This document shows, in pieces, positions 46,466-57,902 of a DNA stretch of 64,000 nt; position 1 is the stretch's first letter; each line of letters opens with the position of its first letter. The translations under genes were made by a program, and so were the position numbers. The stretch covers positions 1-64,000 of the forward strand of contig JASANE010005137.1 of NCBI GenBank assembly GCA_030248225.1. Reading direction: 5' to 3'. Origin of the DNA: Trileptium ribeirensis (Eukaryota > Nematoda > Enoplea > Enoplida > Thoracostomopsidae). Under the pieces are notes generated by a model. It searched no databases and was not told the DNA's origin. It worked only from the letters and a program-made list of their open reading frames with translations.

Positions 46466-46873
46466 ATGTCCGCGCAAAGTCGCGCCGCTATCGCTACACA
46501 AACTTACCGTAGCCCGTACTCGCAACGTTTAGTAACCGACCTAGATCAGCCGCAGGTACATACCATATTTATCGCGCCGGCATCCTACGAACACCGATAC
46601 CCCAAACCTCGCAGTGCCTACTCAGCCCCGCCTACCCCGCTCCTGCACACGCCGCTAATGCCATTAGGGTTCGAAGCTACATTAGAGGAATACGTCCCAG
46701 ACGAATGGATCACACCATATTCGACACCCCCTCCCGACCACCGCCCGCACAGTCAGCACCAGTGTATAGCCAGCCACCTGCAGAACCAGCCCCAACACGG
46801 AAACCTGAACTTTAACAACCGCGGAAACCGGTTCAGACGCCCAGACAGGCCAGAGAACCAGCATCATCTGTAG
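46466..46873 (+). CDS. proline/histidine-rich ORF, unknown
   Basis: A 135-codon frame starting MSAQSRAAIATQ has a Tyr/Pro-rich middle and a His/Gln/Asn/Arg-rich C-terminus. No TM or catalytic motif is seen. It lies in the coding sense of the preceding segments and is probably part of the same long, low-complexity chain. Confidence 0.4.
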   Translation: MSAQSRAAIATQTYRSPYSQRLVTDLDQPQVHTIFIAPASYEHRYPKPRSAYSAPPTPLLHTPLMPLGFEATLEEYVPDEWITPYSTPPPDHRPHSQHQCIASHLQNQPQHGNLNFNNRGNRFRRPDRPENQHHL

Positions 46874-47118
46874 GCTCTGAGACCTTATCGCCCGAAACCA
46901 TTGATTCCCAACCACTGTCACGTCAGTGGATAGTTCCAGTCAGATTATCACCCCCAGCTGAACAGAAAACGGGCACACCACACGTTCCATCCTTCGGTCG
47001 ATAGTCCACCCGAACGCAACACCGGTTAGCGAAATGGGAACTGGCTTTGGAAGAAAGTAGACGTACAAAAAGGCAAGCCGCCCCCGCCCGCGGAGAACTT
47101 TAGGACGCCACAGAGCTA

Positions 47119-47970
47119 ATGGAATGCTTAACGGGAGCACCAGTACGGTACACCCCTTCGGAAGCCCAAGTGGCAGCTGACGAAATCGTAGGAGAATTTA
47201 TTGAGAGTTTGTCAAGAAGACGCGAAACTAGTGGACAAGACGCGAGTAACCAGCGCCGCCCTTCCGAATATTCGGAAGGCGGTCGATCAAAACGATCAAG
47301 AACACGAGCCGCCCCAGCGGCTAGCGAGACAACATCAACCATTGGCGACTCAACCAAGAGTTCCTCTATTCGGGGGAGGGAAAGGGCGCCGCCGCGCAGC
47401 GCACCCTCCGCCCTTAAAGGGACTCTAGCCCGACCCGGCCGCACCAAACCACATGTACGAACCCCAGCCAGAGATAAACCACATGTAAGTTGGGAATATC
47501 TGGAGGATGAAATACCCCTTAGCCACTTTTTACCGGGACCTAGCCAGCGATTCCGAACCCGACCTGGGCCCATTGCCGGTTCAGGCGGTACGCCCAGGGG
47601 GACCAAATCCACCGCAGTAGGGGATGTCGAACATGAAATACCATTGAGCCAATTCCTACCGGGACCTAGCCAGAGGCCCTGCTCTGAACTCAATTATCCT
47701 ACTGATGAGAGCGAGGGATCTTCTGAAATGGGATCTTTTATCAAGGAAATCAAGGAAGAGAGAGCACCTGCTCAACCCACCCGCCGACAAATCTATAGAC
47801 AAGCAAGGGACCTCTACCGCTGGTATGAGGGCTATGAGCCCCATGAGGTAGAAGCCCGGGTCATAGTGCCGCGCATTCCCACCCGAGATCCGGAACCCAA
47901 ACCACTGCACCAACTCGACCAACTGTACCTCTCGCTCAAACGTCCCGACATCTTGATTCTGTTATGCTAA
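47119..47970 (+). CDS. 283-aa basic proline-rich ORF with an internal repeat
   Basis: The N-terminal 50 residues include an acidic helix-like part (DEIVGEFIESLSRR). The middle is strongly basic and Pro/Arg-rich. A 14-residue motif occurs twice, EIPLSHFLPGPSQR (about 47510-47551) and EIPLSQFLPGPSQR (about 47636-47677), about 126 bases apart. The C-terminal 60 residues contain RRQIYRQARDLYRWYEGYEP, which looks helical. No known domain was identified. It could bind nucleic acid or a partner through the repeated motif; this is inference. Confidence 0.45.
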   Translation: MECLTGAPVRYTPSEAQVAADEIVGEFIESLSRRRETSGQDASNQRRPSEYSEGGRSKRSRTRAAPAASETTSTIGDSTKSSSIRGRERAPPRSAPSALKGTLARPGRTKPHVRTPARDKPHVSWEYLEDEIPLSHFLPGPSQRFRTRPGPIAGSGGTPRGTKSTAVGDVEHEIPLSQFLPGPSQRPCSELNYPTDESEGSSEMGSFIKEIKEERAPAQPTRRQIYRQARDLYRWYEGYEPHEVEARVIVPRIPTRDPEPKPLHQLDQLYLSLKRPDILILLC

Positions 47971-48007
47971 TGAATCTCCATCTGGTAGTGCCCGCGCTCG
48001 GCACGAC

Positions 48008-48175
48008 ATGTTTGAACCTTTCAGGGCCATATTTGACGAACAGGACATCGAGGACATGTTAGCTGCACACCCTGATTTGGAACCGGACGAGGACGATGGA
48101 CAATTGCGACCGGAAGATCTCGGGTTGGAGGTAGTCCGACCTCCTAGACAGCCGCCTCGCGGAAGACGGTTGTAA
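48008..48175 (+). CDS. small acidic ORF, 55 aa
   Basis: MFEPFRAIFDEQDIEDMLAA opens a short acidic frame that ends with a basic PPRQPPRGRRL tail. It is shifted relative to the preceding ORF and likely its displaced C-terminus. Family unknown. Confidence 0.3.
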   Translation: MFEPFRAIFDEQDIEDMLAAHPDLEPDEDDGQLRPEDLGLEVVRPPRQPPRGRRL

Positions 48176-48266
48176 GACTTATGTCACTCCAAACTTCTCT
48201 CCCGAAGGCTCGAGCTCTCGCCACGACACTTCTTTTAAGAACCGCTAATGACGACGACGCATATTA

Positions 48267-48840
48267 TTGCAGGAATCACCGGTTAAAGAAATCAACAACA
48301 TGGAACAAATCACTCAACCGCGTATACCGTATTACACCATCAACTATGCAGCCCCGATTGAGACATTCCTGTGCAAGGGCACGCGATGGCCAAAACTGTC
48401 AAGCATGGCTCCGTTGGGCCGAACAGTCAAACAATACCCAATCGAATATGCTTCATCGGAGCAAGGATATCAGCTCCTCGTAACCTATCTATTCGACGAG
48501 GAGCAAGCAAGACAGGATATCACCGACCTTAAATTGGGAGCTGGAGACATCAAAGCCATCTCCCGCCGAAACAAACAAAGTTCCTCAGCCAAGAAACCAT
48601 GGAGCGCCTGTTCTCCCTCATCTCATGCGGACGGTGCTCCTTGAAAAGCTCAAAATTCCGGAGTTCCAAAATGCCCTTCTTGCCACTGGGCATGCTCAAT
48701 TACTCGACGCCAACCGCGCAGACTCGTTTTGGGGAATCGGCCTCGGACCAGAGGACATCGCCTTTAGCCGACATCCACGGCCATGCCACAACGTCATGGG
48801 CTACCTTCTAGAGGAAATCAGGACCTTTATTCGCCACGGA
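48267..48840 (+). pseudogene. NADAR (YbiA-like) domain, frameshifted
   Basis: The first half, in frame 48267-48644, shows FLCKGTRWPKL, then YPIEYASSEQGYQLL (matching the family's Glu-x2-Tyr-Gln helix) and IKAISRRN. The second half, in frame from 48625, shows MRTVLLEKL, LLATGHAQLLDAN, DSFWGIGLG and NVMGYLLEEIR, the successive C-terminal motifs of NADAR proteins. The family acts on ADP-ribose-linked or riboflavin-pathway N-glycosides; some bacterial members remove ADP-ribose from guanine in DNA. Total length, about 165 residues, fits. One frameshift near 48610-48625 separates the halves. Its job in a retroelement is unknown. Confidence 0.75.
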
Positions 48841-49292
48841 GTCGCCAATTGGCCGACGGTACTTATCCTCGGCGACACTATGGCAGCGCGATTGGTGAAA
48901 ATGGCCTCATCGAAAGGATGGGTTGCTGTAGCGTGGCCCGGAGCCACCATGCAGTTTTTGATTCGACTGGCGACGTGTGTCGCGACCCCCAGACCAAAAC
49001 CATCATGATCCTCGGTGGATACAAAACCGCCCTGCAAACCGCATGAAGGTCGTCTTCTAGATACACCGAGTGTAAATTCATGCGCCGAGTGCGCCAACAT
49101 ATCTGTTCGTTCGTCTACCTGTTGACCGATGGAGCCAGAACGATTATTGCGCCACCTCCACCACAGTGGGACGTTGGACAAAACTTTGTAAGCACTTGGG
49201 CTGAAGAATTTATCACTATACAACAGGACATTAAGCATAAATTCCCTGAACGAGCGCATAAAGTAGTAATAACCGAATATCCCCTGAATTAA
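48841..49292 (+). pseudogene. SGNH-hydrolase-like domain, broken
   Basis: Directly after the NADAR domain, VLILGDTMAARL (about 48862-48897) resembles SGNH block I (GDS, with Thr instead of the catalytic Ser). WPGATMQFLI (about 48937-48966) resembles the block II PGA-T motif common in retroelement esterases. After a frameshift, TIMILGGYKTALQ (about 49000-49040) resembles block III, with Tyr-Lys replacing Asn-Asp. An in-frame stop at 49044 is followed by a final frame (49080-49292) with a PPPPQW segment and a helix. The catalytic Ser and Asn are not conserved in this copy. Esterase activity is therefore doubtful. Confidence 0.5.
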
Positions 49293-50148
49293 TAGAAGAG
49301 GGCACATGAAAAACCGGCCCAAGTGACTCGCCAACCGCAGAGGCTCATGTGTCTGAGCCATATGTTGGGTACCTTCGAAATTGCGTCAAACGACAATTGG
49401 TAAAACATTGCTAATAGGAAACTGGGCTGAACTTAGATTATGATTGTGGCTGGGGCTCATTGACGGAAACATTTTGTCAGAATGAAAAAACGGCCTAGGG
49501 TAGCCCAAGGTGTACGCAACTAGGACAAGAGAGAATATAATGCCCATTATATGAATATAAAATGCCGTATCTACCAGTGTATTTTATCTTATCAATTCAA
49601 CTTATACAATCTATGTTTATGGGTTTACAAACTGGCCACAGCACCACGAATATGGAAGAAAACAACTAAGTCAATCTTGCCAACCCAAGCGAAAAGTAAT
49701 TTTTGCCCCTTAAAAATTATAAGAGGAGGACTTGACTGGATTGATGGGATTCGTTGGACAGGATTTATAGTAAACAATTTTGCGACTTCTGGTTATTAAC
49801 AAAGGTACTGACCCTTTAGCGTGATCAGGCTGAACATTTGTAAAAAAAGGAAAATGATATTTTCAAATATAAAATATATCAAACAACGAAAACAACATGC
49901 CATGCTCCAGATTGTACCATACCATCTGCACACATGGTTTAACGTAGTTCTGGGCTGGAAGAGGCACCGCATAGGGAAAGAGAAAGGCCCCGTGCGTCTG
50001 TTGGGCTGAGGTATTTTTTGAAGAGGTCTTAAGTGACGAGACCCCGATCCAAGCCAGAATTTTATTGCCAACAGACCACAGGCACGAGAAAATTGCTCGC
50101 AACCCGTATAATTAAGTCCGAAAATTTTCCATTTAAAAATATAAGAGA
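49293..50148 (+). other. noncoding stretch before the 3' LTR
   Basis: No coding sense was found. The 3' LTR is preceded by AAAATATAAGAGA, a weak candidate polypurine tract for plus-strand priming. A better purine run, GGGAAAGAGAAAGG, lies at about 49973-49986. Confidence 0.4.
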
Positions 50149-50309
50149 TGTAACAGGACCGTTCCGGACCGTTACGAGTATTTTTCATGATTTTGGTACC
50201 AATATCGCCCCGGGACACCAAGGAACTCGGATGAGGTAGGAGTGGCATGATGGTTAGTGCCGTGGTCCAGTTGCAATATTGTTTTGCGTATCTATGTTTC
50301 GACTATTAA

Positions 50310-50760
50310 CATTGTAGTATTTTATCATCTGATCACACTTCTACCATAAAATGTCGTCGTGTTGTATTTTACCATTTGATTACCTTTTTATCATAAAGTG
50401 CCGTGTAGCATCTTATCATTTGATCACATTTTTACCATAAAGTGTCGTGTAGTATCTGATCATTTGATTACATTTTTACCATAAAGTGTCGTGTAGTATA
50501 TGATCAATTGATTACATTTTTACTATAACGCTGTGTAGTATCCTATCGTTTGGTTATATTTTTACCATAACGCTGTGTAGTATTTTATCATTTGGTTACA
50601 TTTTTACCATAACGCTGTGTAGTATGTTATCATTTGGTTACATTTTTACCATTACGCTGTGTAGTATCTTATTATTTGCTTACATTGTAGTATTTTATCG
50701 TTTGATCACCTTTTACCATAATGTCGTATCGTATTGTATCTTTTGGTCACATCCGTCATC
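50310..50760 (+). repeat. 42-44-bp minisatellite in the 3' LTR, about 11 copies
   Basis: Same unit as 30720-31240. One unit near 50670 is truncated after TTACAT. Confidence 0.9.
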
Positions 50761-51364
50761 ATAATGCAATTACCGGGACAAGTGTTATCCGCAACGGTTC
50801 GAATCGAATAGTGAGAATCCAGGCTACCCCGATTGATTTGTGAATCCCCACGCGAGTTGAAAATAGGGTATTTTTACCAATAACAAGGGGAATCACTCGG
50901 ATTCCAACTAGACGTCACTAGACACTGAGATTTTACAGCTAGGACTGTCCGTGAATAGGAGGCCCCTGGTTAATTACGCCCGACTAACGAATTTGTAGAG
51001 ATATAAATTCAAAATATCAAATCTACCTGGCTCGAGCTGTATACTAAGCAATGGTCGTGGAAAACAACAGGCCGCAACAGATTAAAATTACGAGTACGGT
51101 AGATTCTGAGGTTACAGAAAACGACGGATGTCGGGTTAATTTAACGGCCCGTAACCGTCTAGCTTACCACGATCCGGAAATAGCCGGAGCATGTCGATAG
51201 AGCATTTCGAGGACTATTGCTAGAGGACAAGCCGCCCCGGACCATACCAGGATAGTGCCCTTAAACTAAAACGATCACCGCTACTTACGCTAAGTTGGGT
51301 TGTCGTGACCGAAACAGGACTGCTACCTTCTTCTATATCTATATCGTACTATATATGTATATAT

Positions 51365-54300
51365 AGAGACCATTGTATCTACTGCAAATTTCTGTAACTC
51401 ATCTATTTTTCATAAACCAAATGTTCCATTTGTTCCATCATGTAATATTTCGTTAGTTTCATCATGTAATTTTTTGTTAGTTCCAACATGTAACATTTAT
51501 TCTGTTCCATATCATCATTCTATTTCAACTGTGGCAAGCCAATATATTATTACCTCTACTATTACACAGGTTGCGGCAGCCAGCGTCACTGTCAGTAGCT
51601 CAAGTAACACTGCAACATACAAACCTAACACGTTTTCGGTACTCATGCTCAATGCACGTAGCATTGTAAATAAGCTTGACATTTTACAACTGACAATAAA
51701 TAATTATAATAATCCAAAGGTGGTAGCCATCACAGAATCATGGTGTGGAGATCATATACTTAATTCTGAGATAACGTTAGATGATTATTCGTTGTATCGT
51801 TGTGATCGCTTATCGCGTGGAGGTGGAGTGATTTTATACATACATAGTAATCTTCACTCTCGCCCTGCTGACCTTGACTGTTACGGCTATGATGAATTTA
51901 TTTGCGCTTCTGTACCATTGCTTGGCGGCCATAATTTACTTATAATATGTTGCTATCGTCCCGAATCCAACAATGATTTAGTCAACAATAAGTTATATAG
52001 TTTTATCAAAGCTCTTGACTCAACAGCTTTCTCACACATTATTTTACTGGGTGATTTCAATTTCAAAGAAATCTGCTGGAAGTCCTTCAAATGGCCTCCT
52101 AAATGTGACGCTTTTATGCATGCAATCCTAGCTGCAGGTCTTTATCAGCACGTGTATTCTCCAACACGTCAACAGAACATTCTCGACCTAGTTTTTTCAA
52201 ACGAAGAACATATGGTGTCCGATGTTGTTGTAGATTCTGGGCTCGGTCGAAGCGATCATTTCGCTGTATTATTTAAAGTCAGCTGTAGTACTGATAACAA
52301 TACTACTTCACCTGTTCTTAAACGTGATTTTCATCGTGCTGACTGGTTTTCGTTGAAAAGTCATATACAAACAGCCTTAGCGTGTATCCCAATGACAAAT
52401 ACGGTTGAAATATGGACATATTTTCTTAATGCGATGTCTGCTGCCATCAGTTTGTACGTTCCTTTACGAGCACTGCGCACTGCCACCTCCAAGCCACTTT
52501 GGCAAGATGCACCCCTCACAAAGGCACTTCGATCGCAATGAACGGCACTGCGAGCATATCAGCGTACTGGCAGTTATGAACATTTAATACGCTACAACGC
52601 GGCATCTGATATTGTCCACTCTAACACAATTCGAGCCAAGAGGAAATTTGAACAGAAACTCGCTGCTAACGTAAAACAAGACTCAAAATCGTTCTGGAAT
52701 TATGCCAGATCACGGCACACAACGAGGCCAACGATTGGACCATTAAAACGGGCTAATGGGACATACGCATCTACTGACTACGATATGGCCTGCGAGCTCA
52801 ATAACTATTTTTCATCTGTCTTTGCTGCAACTGATCCACTCCAAACGATGCCAATTTATTCAAAACAAACAGATCATACACTGTCCAATGTCTTATTTGA
52901 TATTGATGCTATTGACGCCGCTGGTAAACGCCTCAAGCGGAATGCGTCCCCTGGACCTGACTACATACCCAACATTCTACTGTTTGAATGTCTTCCAACA
53001 ATCAAACAACAACTGGTTTTACTTTTTACGACATCCATGCAGGAATCTGTTCTTCCAGACGATTGGCGACAAGGGCATATTACAGCTATATTCAAGAAGG
53101 GTTGCCGTTCCCTACCTGAAAACTACCGACCAATCAGTTTAAATTCTTCGACTTGTAAATTAATGGAAATGATAATATTCGATGCTATGATGTCTTTCGC
53201 AATAAATAATAATATTCTGAAGCAATATCAATTCGGTTTCCGGCGAGGTCGTTCTTGTGAACTCCAATTGCTAGAGTATCTTGATTGGATCACTACTATA
53301 ATCAATCACGGCGACTCTGTTGATGTCATTTATCTAGATCTAAAAAAAGCCTTCGATCGTGTATCTCATCTTCACCTTATTGCTAAGCTTCAGTCATTTG
53401 GCATTACTGGAAAACTGCTCAACTGGATATCGGCCTTTGTGCAGTCACGTCAACAACGCGTCGTTATACGAAACTCCTACTCTCCGTGGCAACCAGTTCG
53501 CAGCGGTGTTCATCAAGGTTCAGTATTGGGCCCGCTATTATTCCTTTTCTACGTCAATCACGCAGATAGTTACAGTAGCAGCAAACTACTAATGTTTGCT
53601 GACGATACTAAGATATTACGACGGCTCCACTCTACCTTTACATACCTTGACACAAGCAGCTTGCAAAATGACATTGATACTACTGCAGATTGGGCTGCGG
53701 ACGGCTATATGGAATTTAATGTTTCTAAATGTGTGTGTATTCATTTCGGCACTAACAATCCCCTTCAGACGTATACGCTTAATGATGTCAATATACCAAA
53801 CGCTACGAGTGAGAAAGACCTTAGTGTTCGCATTAGTGACACTCTAAAATCTTCAGATCACTGTGCTGAAGTTGTTCAAACTGCCAAGCGAGTGCTCTGG
53901 GTCATTAAGCATTCACTATGCTTCCTTAACAAGGCTACATTCCTGCCACTATATTTTTCTCTGGTACGCTCTCGTCTTGAATATGCCAGTTGCGTTTGGT
54001 GTCATCATTATCAAAGAGACATTAAATTAATCGAAGATGTGCAACGTCGTGCCACTAAAATGATCCCAGATGTTCATCATTTGCACTATGAAGAGCGGCT
54101 AGTTGCATTGCAGTTACAGAAGCTAGAAACGCGAAGATTGCGAGCTGACATGATTTCTATCTACAAAATGTCACATGGTTTAGTTGATCTACCGCTATCA
54201 CATTTTTTTGAAATCGTTCCATCAGGTCGCACTCGTCAAAGGCACCCTTACAAGCTGCGCGCAAAAATGACTCCGCGCCTTAACTGTGCACGATATAGTT

Positions 54301-54650
54301 TCGCATACCGAACAGTATCATTTTGGAACAGTCTTCCATGCGATGTGGTCACAGCGACGTCAGTTAACAGTTTTAAACGACTACTACACACTTCTGGATG
54401 GCTGCCACCAACTTGACTGACGCTGGCTGCCGCTGCTGTTGCTGCCGATATTGCTTCTTTTCAGCGACCACTTGCATCGAACACAAACAATCAATCGTTC
54501 CATTAGCCAACAAGTCAAACGATGAATCACACAATCAATACGTTTGCCGAAAGATCGGCATTGCTCTTTCCCAAAACTCGTTCTCCAAATCTCACCGGTA
54601 TAGATATGCACCCCGGGGAAGAGCATATCTGGTCAGTAATCTGGTGAGTA
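51365..54650 (+). mobile_element. CR1/Jockey-type LINE inserted in the 3' LTR
   Basis: LTR homology breaks after CTATATATGTATATATA (about 51364) and resumes with GTTTATTAGATGACTGCG at about 54656. The 3.3-kb insert codes for an apurinic-type endonuclease and reverse transcriptase. Its 3' end has a short tandem TCTGGTCAGTAA/TCTGGTGAGTAA, in keeping with the short 3' repeats of CR1-like LINEs, and no poly(A). No gag-like ORF1 is present, so it may be 5'-truncated. It postdates the giant element. Confidence 0.85.
51474..54416 (+). pseudogene. LINE ORF2: endonuclease and reverse transcriptase, one stop
   Basis: The frame is continuous for about 980 codons apart from a single TGA at 52539-52541; the same frame stays open on both sides. 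The endonuclease part has LMLNARSI, AITESWC (catalytic Glu), ILLGDFNF (Asp-x-Asn, about 52045-52070) and GRSDHFAV (Ser-Asp-His, about 52248-52270). The RT part has NASPGPDYIPN, YRPISL, YQFGFRRGRSC, VIYLDLKKAFDRV (first Asp), GVHQGSVLGPLLFLFYVN and LLMFADDTKI (Asp pair, about 53588-53617). All catalytic residues are intact. The TGA could come from a CpG transition of an Arg codon. Protein would nick target DNA and prime reverse transcription there. Confidence 0.9.
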
Positions 54651-55266
54651 ATATGCGTTTATTAGATGACTGCGTATGAATATCAGGTCTCTGTGCTTTC
54701 CCCCACCACCTGGAACGTTTTCCCCCATGCGTCTCTCAGGTAAACCGCTCTTCTAATCACCTAATCTGCTGTAACGACTGACTTAAGTTCCCCACCCGCC
54801 CTCATCCATTTGTAAACAGGTGCATGAGACACTTCATTTTGCTCGTCCCACCTGGCAAATCCAACGACGTACGCCGAACCTCCGCCCGATTCCCCGCTAA
54901 CCCGCAGTAGTCACTCAAAGAAGCCACGATTCCTGCGGCCAACCACTAGTGGGTACGAACTATCCGAGATTTTTCTCTCAATTCCAACACGGGCTAACCG
55001 CCCCTCATTGTGTTCGCCTCGTCGAGACATCTCCAAAAATACCCGGCGGGGTCAGCGCCAGTCGTCCCGTTGACTCGGGACGGCCAACGAAAGCGCCCCG
55101 CCACTCTCTCTAGTCGCGACGAATTTAGTGCCCCTTTGGCCTCTGTCGTTCGGGCAAGGGTATCACCCCTCGTTCAAATCGTCATCCAAAGGCGATCCCA
55201 ACGATACCTGGTGGGCGTCGCTCCGCCCTACCGTCAAGGCGGGAGAGCCCGTTAAATCCCTACGCA

Positions 55267-55301
55267 CTTATATACGTCGGAACCCATATTTGGGTTCCGA
55301 C
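55267..55301 (+). promoter_or_regulatory. TATA-like box and conserved hairpin in the 3' LTR
   Basis: TTATATA (about 55268-55274) is followed by GTCGGAACCCA (55276-55286), loop TATT, TGGGTTCCGAC (55291-55301). The arms equal those of the 5' LTR hairpin; only the loop differs. Confidence 0.5.
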
Positions 55302-56373
55302 CCGATACTGCGTCCACCCCCCTCGTGGTTGGTATAATTCGGCCCCGTTCTTCGTCCTGGGATCGAATCTCACACCAGCCCCTCGGAAATCCCCCGGGAT
55401 TCCCCTTGTCCCACTCCCCCACCCGCTTCCCTTTTCTCTTCTCTCCGTGTCCTCGCTGCCCTTTCGGTTTCTCTTTCCGCTCTCTCTAACCGACGTCTTT
55501 GGTCGGTTGTTGTTGTTGTGGTTGTTGTTGTGCTGTGTGTGTTGTGTGTGTACTTGAGCGACCTTTCTGTCGCTGAGGTCGCCCATGTGTCTCGTGTGTA
55601 TTGTTTGCGTGTTCATGTGTATTTACGTTTGTAGTGTAATTTTGTATTCACAAATTACGTTGTATTATATATGGAGGACATGAAAAAACAAGGACGCACG
55701 AGGACAAGAAGTACAAATTTCCTTAAATTTGTACGTTTTACGGACAAACTGGACATGGATGTTCGTAAACGACGGGGTCGCGTTTAGGGCCTTCCCGTGG
55801 GTTCCTGGGGCCCCAGATTAGGGCCCCTGACCCGTTAGGAGTCCCCTTGGATGGAGCTCTTCCTCCAGCCCCCAGATGCGCTCATTTTGTCATCCCCCTC
55901 CTGGGGCGGTCGAAAACCAGCTTGTCTAGCTAGAAATCGCATAGGAAGTGATTCTTGCTCGACGTTCTGAGGTGTCCTCATGAAGAAGGATCACTTTTTG
56001 AGATGGATTAGCCGAATTTGACGGACGGCACATCAAGACCACAAAGACCACGCAGCTCGCTGCCCTCCCAATTAAAGAAAAATAGATTAAACAATCCAAA
56101 AGAAGAGATAGATTGCAACTTTGAGTTGCAAGAAATTATGTGACCCGAAATTCGCTGTTATTGATCCAAACATTATGGGACAGGATGTCATGCTAACAAC
56201 GTGGGCGTTGGATCCAATTTCAACGAACATCTGGCGCTAATGGCAGGAAATCGAAACTCTAGAGCTCAGATTTCATGGAAAATATGGGTTGAAACCGCAG
56301 ATGGTCAACTTCCGATTATTCGGAGGGTTTAAATTAGATGTCGGCAAAATTAATTGAAGCCGACTCTCCCTAA

Positions 56374-56829
56374 ATGGGGTCGACGGTTTACGGTAGCTGG
56401 GAGTTTCAAGCTACCGCAAGTGGTTTTAATTGGACCTCGGGGGTAAGGATGAAAAACAGTGGGCGTTCAGCAACCGAAAGCGATTGGGTGGCGACGAGAT
56501 CGCTATCTCAAAGCACAGCCGAAGATTTTGAGGTTGCGAGCATCGCCACGACTCATCGAATCAGTCTGACTTCGGCAGCGCGGAGTTCGGTCGACTTTAC
56601 TGACCGGCTCCGACACAGGACTTTAATGTGTGTTGGCGTTTCTATGGTTTTCAATTTGCTCTGTGTTTTTATTGTCGCGCTTCTTTTTGGCTTCACGTCG
56701 GCGTCGATTGTTAAAGATTTCCGTGTAGGCATTAGCCCCGTGAAGGGGGTTCAGCGATTGCTGCCCCAAGGATCAAAGTATGTAAGTACGAGAAGGATCG
56801 GTGTCTGCAAGGATTTAGTTTCCCGCTAA
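56374..56829 (+). CDS. LTR-located ORF with a possible TM helix, 151 aa
   Basis: The frame has a Ser/Thr-rich N-part and a hydrophobic stretch, MVFNLLCVFIVALLFGF, at about residues 91-107. The 5' LTR has the same reading from about 33618 (FNWTSRVRM, DWMATRSLS) but is interrupted by a TAA near 33754. No domain was recognised. It may be a real small LTR gene or a chance frame. Confidence 0.25.
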   Translation: MGSTVYGSWEFQATASGFNWTSGVRMKNSGRSATESDWVATRSLSQSTAEDFEVASIATTHRISLTSAARSSVDFTDRLRHRTLMCVGVSMVFNLLCVFIVALLFGFTSASIVKDFRVGISPVKGVQRLLPQGSKYVSTRRIGVCKDLVSR

Positions 56830-57835
56830 ACGAACAGTAACAGGCCATTCATTTAGGTATCTCGTGAACATAGCGTTTTCCTCTCCCATAGACAGATTTA
56901 CTAATGCTTGGGCTCGACCCACCCATTTCCTCCGAAACGCTACGCATCAACCCAACTGGAATTAATTTCTAGTATCGATCTCCGATGTAGAGGCACAAAG
57001 CGACTTAGGATACGCAGGAACAGAGCACGGCGAAGACTAGCCAGCCAAGTCGAAGTCTTTCTGACTCCCCGTGGTCTTAGGTAAGACATCTCAAAACGGA
57101 CGTTTCATTCGTCCAGGCTTTACATGACTCGCAGCTCCTGAGATAGAATGATTGAATTTTCCCGAGCCGACCACGGTAAAATTTTCCAACCCTTGAGAGC
57201 TGAAACGATAGGGACTTACTTTATTTGCGTTTATGGTTTACAAATTTACAGCTTAGTGGTCCGTTCGACGTTCATGCCGTGTTTGTGCTCCAACAGACGT
57301 GTAGTTTAGGAATGGAGGACTAGCCTCCGTTGGGCTTTAGGAAACCCCAAAAATTCGTTTATCCGAATGAGCTAAGATAATTTGGGAATACAAAAGATTA
57401 AACAAATTCTAGGCACTCAAGCTTGAGCTAAGGTGTTTGCTATTCACGCGGAGAAATGTCAGTGGATTGTCTCGGTTTGGTTATCATGCTCTAGTTTTAT
57501 AGCGGTTCTGTGTTCACCTCCTATTAAAAGCTGCCGCACTACTGTCTCAATATAGGCAAATTTGGTAGACATTTTAAACGAACACGAAATGCACTCGAAC
57601 GACTGACGAAAATATATACTTACCAGACCAATAATGAAAATTCCCCCTTTTCGCTCCAGCCGTTTAGGCCCCAAGGCGAGCGAGTGCGAAACCCCTTTAT
57701 TTCTTCGAAGCGACTTGATGGCTGAGTTTAGCTTGGTTCTACCATTTATCCCGAGATGCCCGTTAGGCTATGTATTGCGTATGCCCAAGTTCTAGTTTTT
57801 TTCTCAATTTCCTTTTTCTCCTTTTATCATTTTAG

Positions 57836-57902
57836 CAGATTCGATCCTGCACGGCGAATTTAAGCCCGCTGCGGAATTGTCAGTACTAACCAGTCGACTA
57901 CA
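57836..57902 (-). other. antisense tRNA-like sequence in the 3' LTR
   Basis: Minus-strand TAGTCGACTGGTTAGT (A-box-like) and CAGGATCGAATC (B-box-like) with the same spacing as in the 5' LTR copy. Degenerate. Confidence 0.35.

Noticed and set aside
47698..47740. Hammerhead-like CTGATGAGAG...TGAAA
   Set aside because: Only a 3-bp stem could form, and it lies inside an ORF; core matches of this kind occur by chance.
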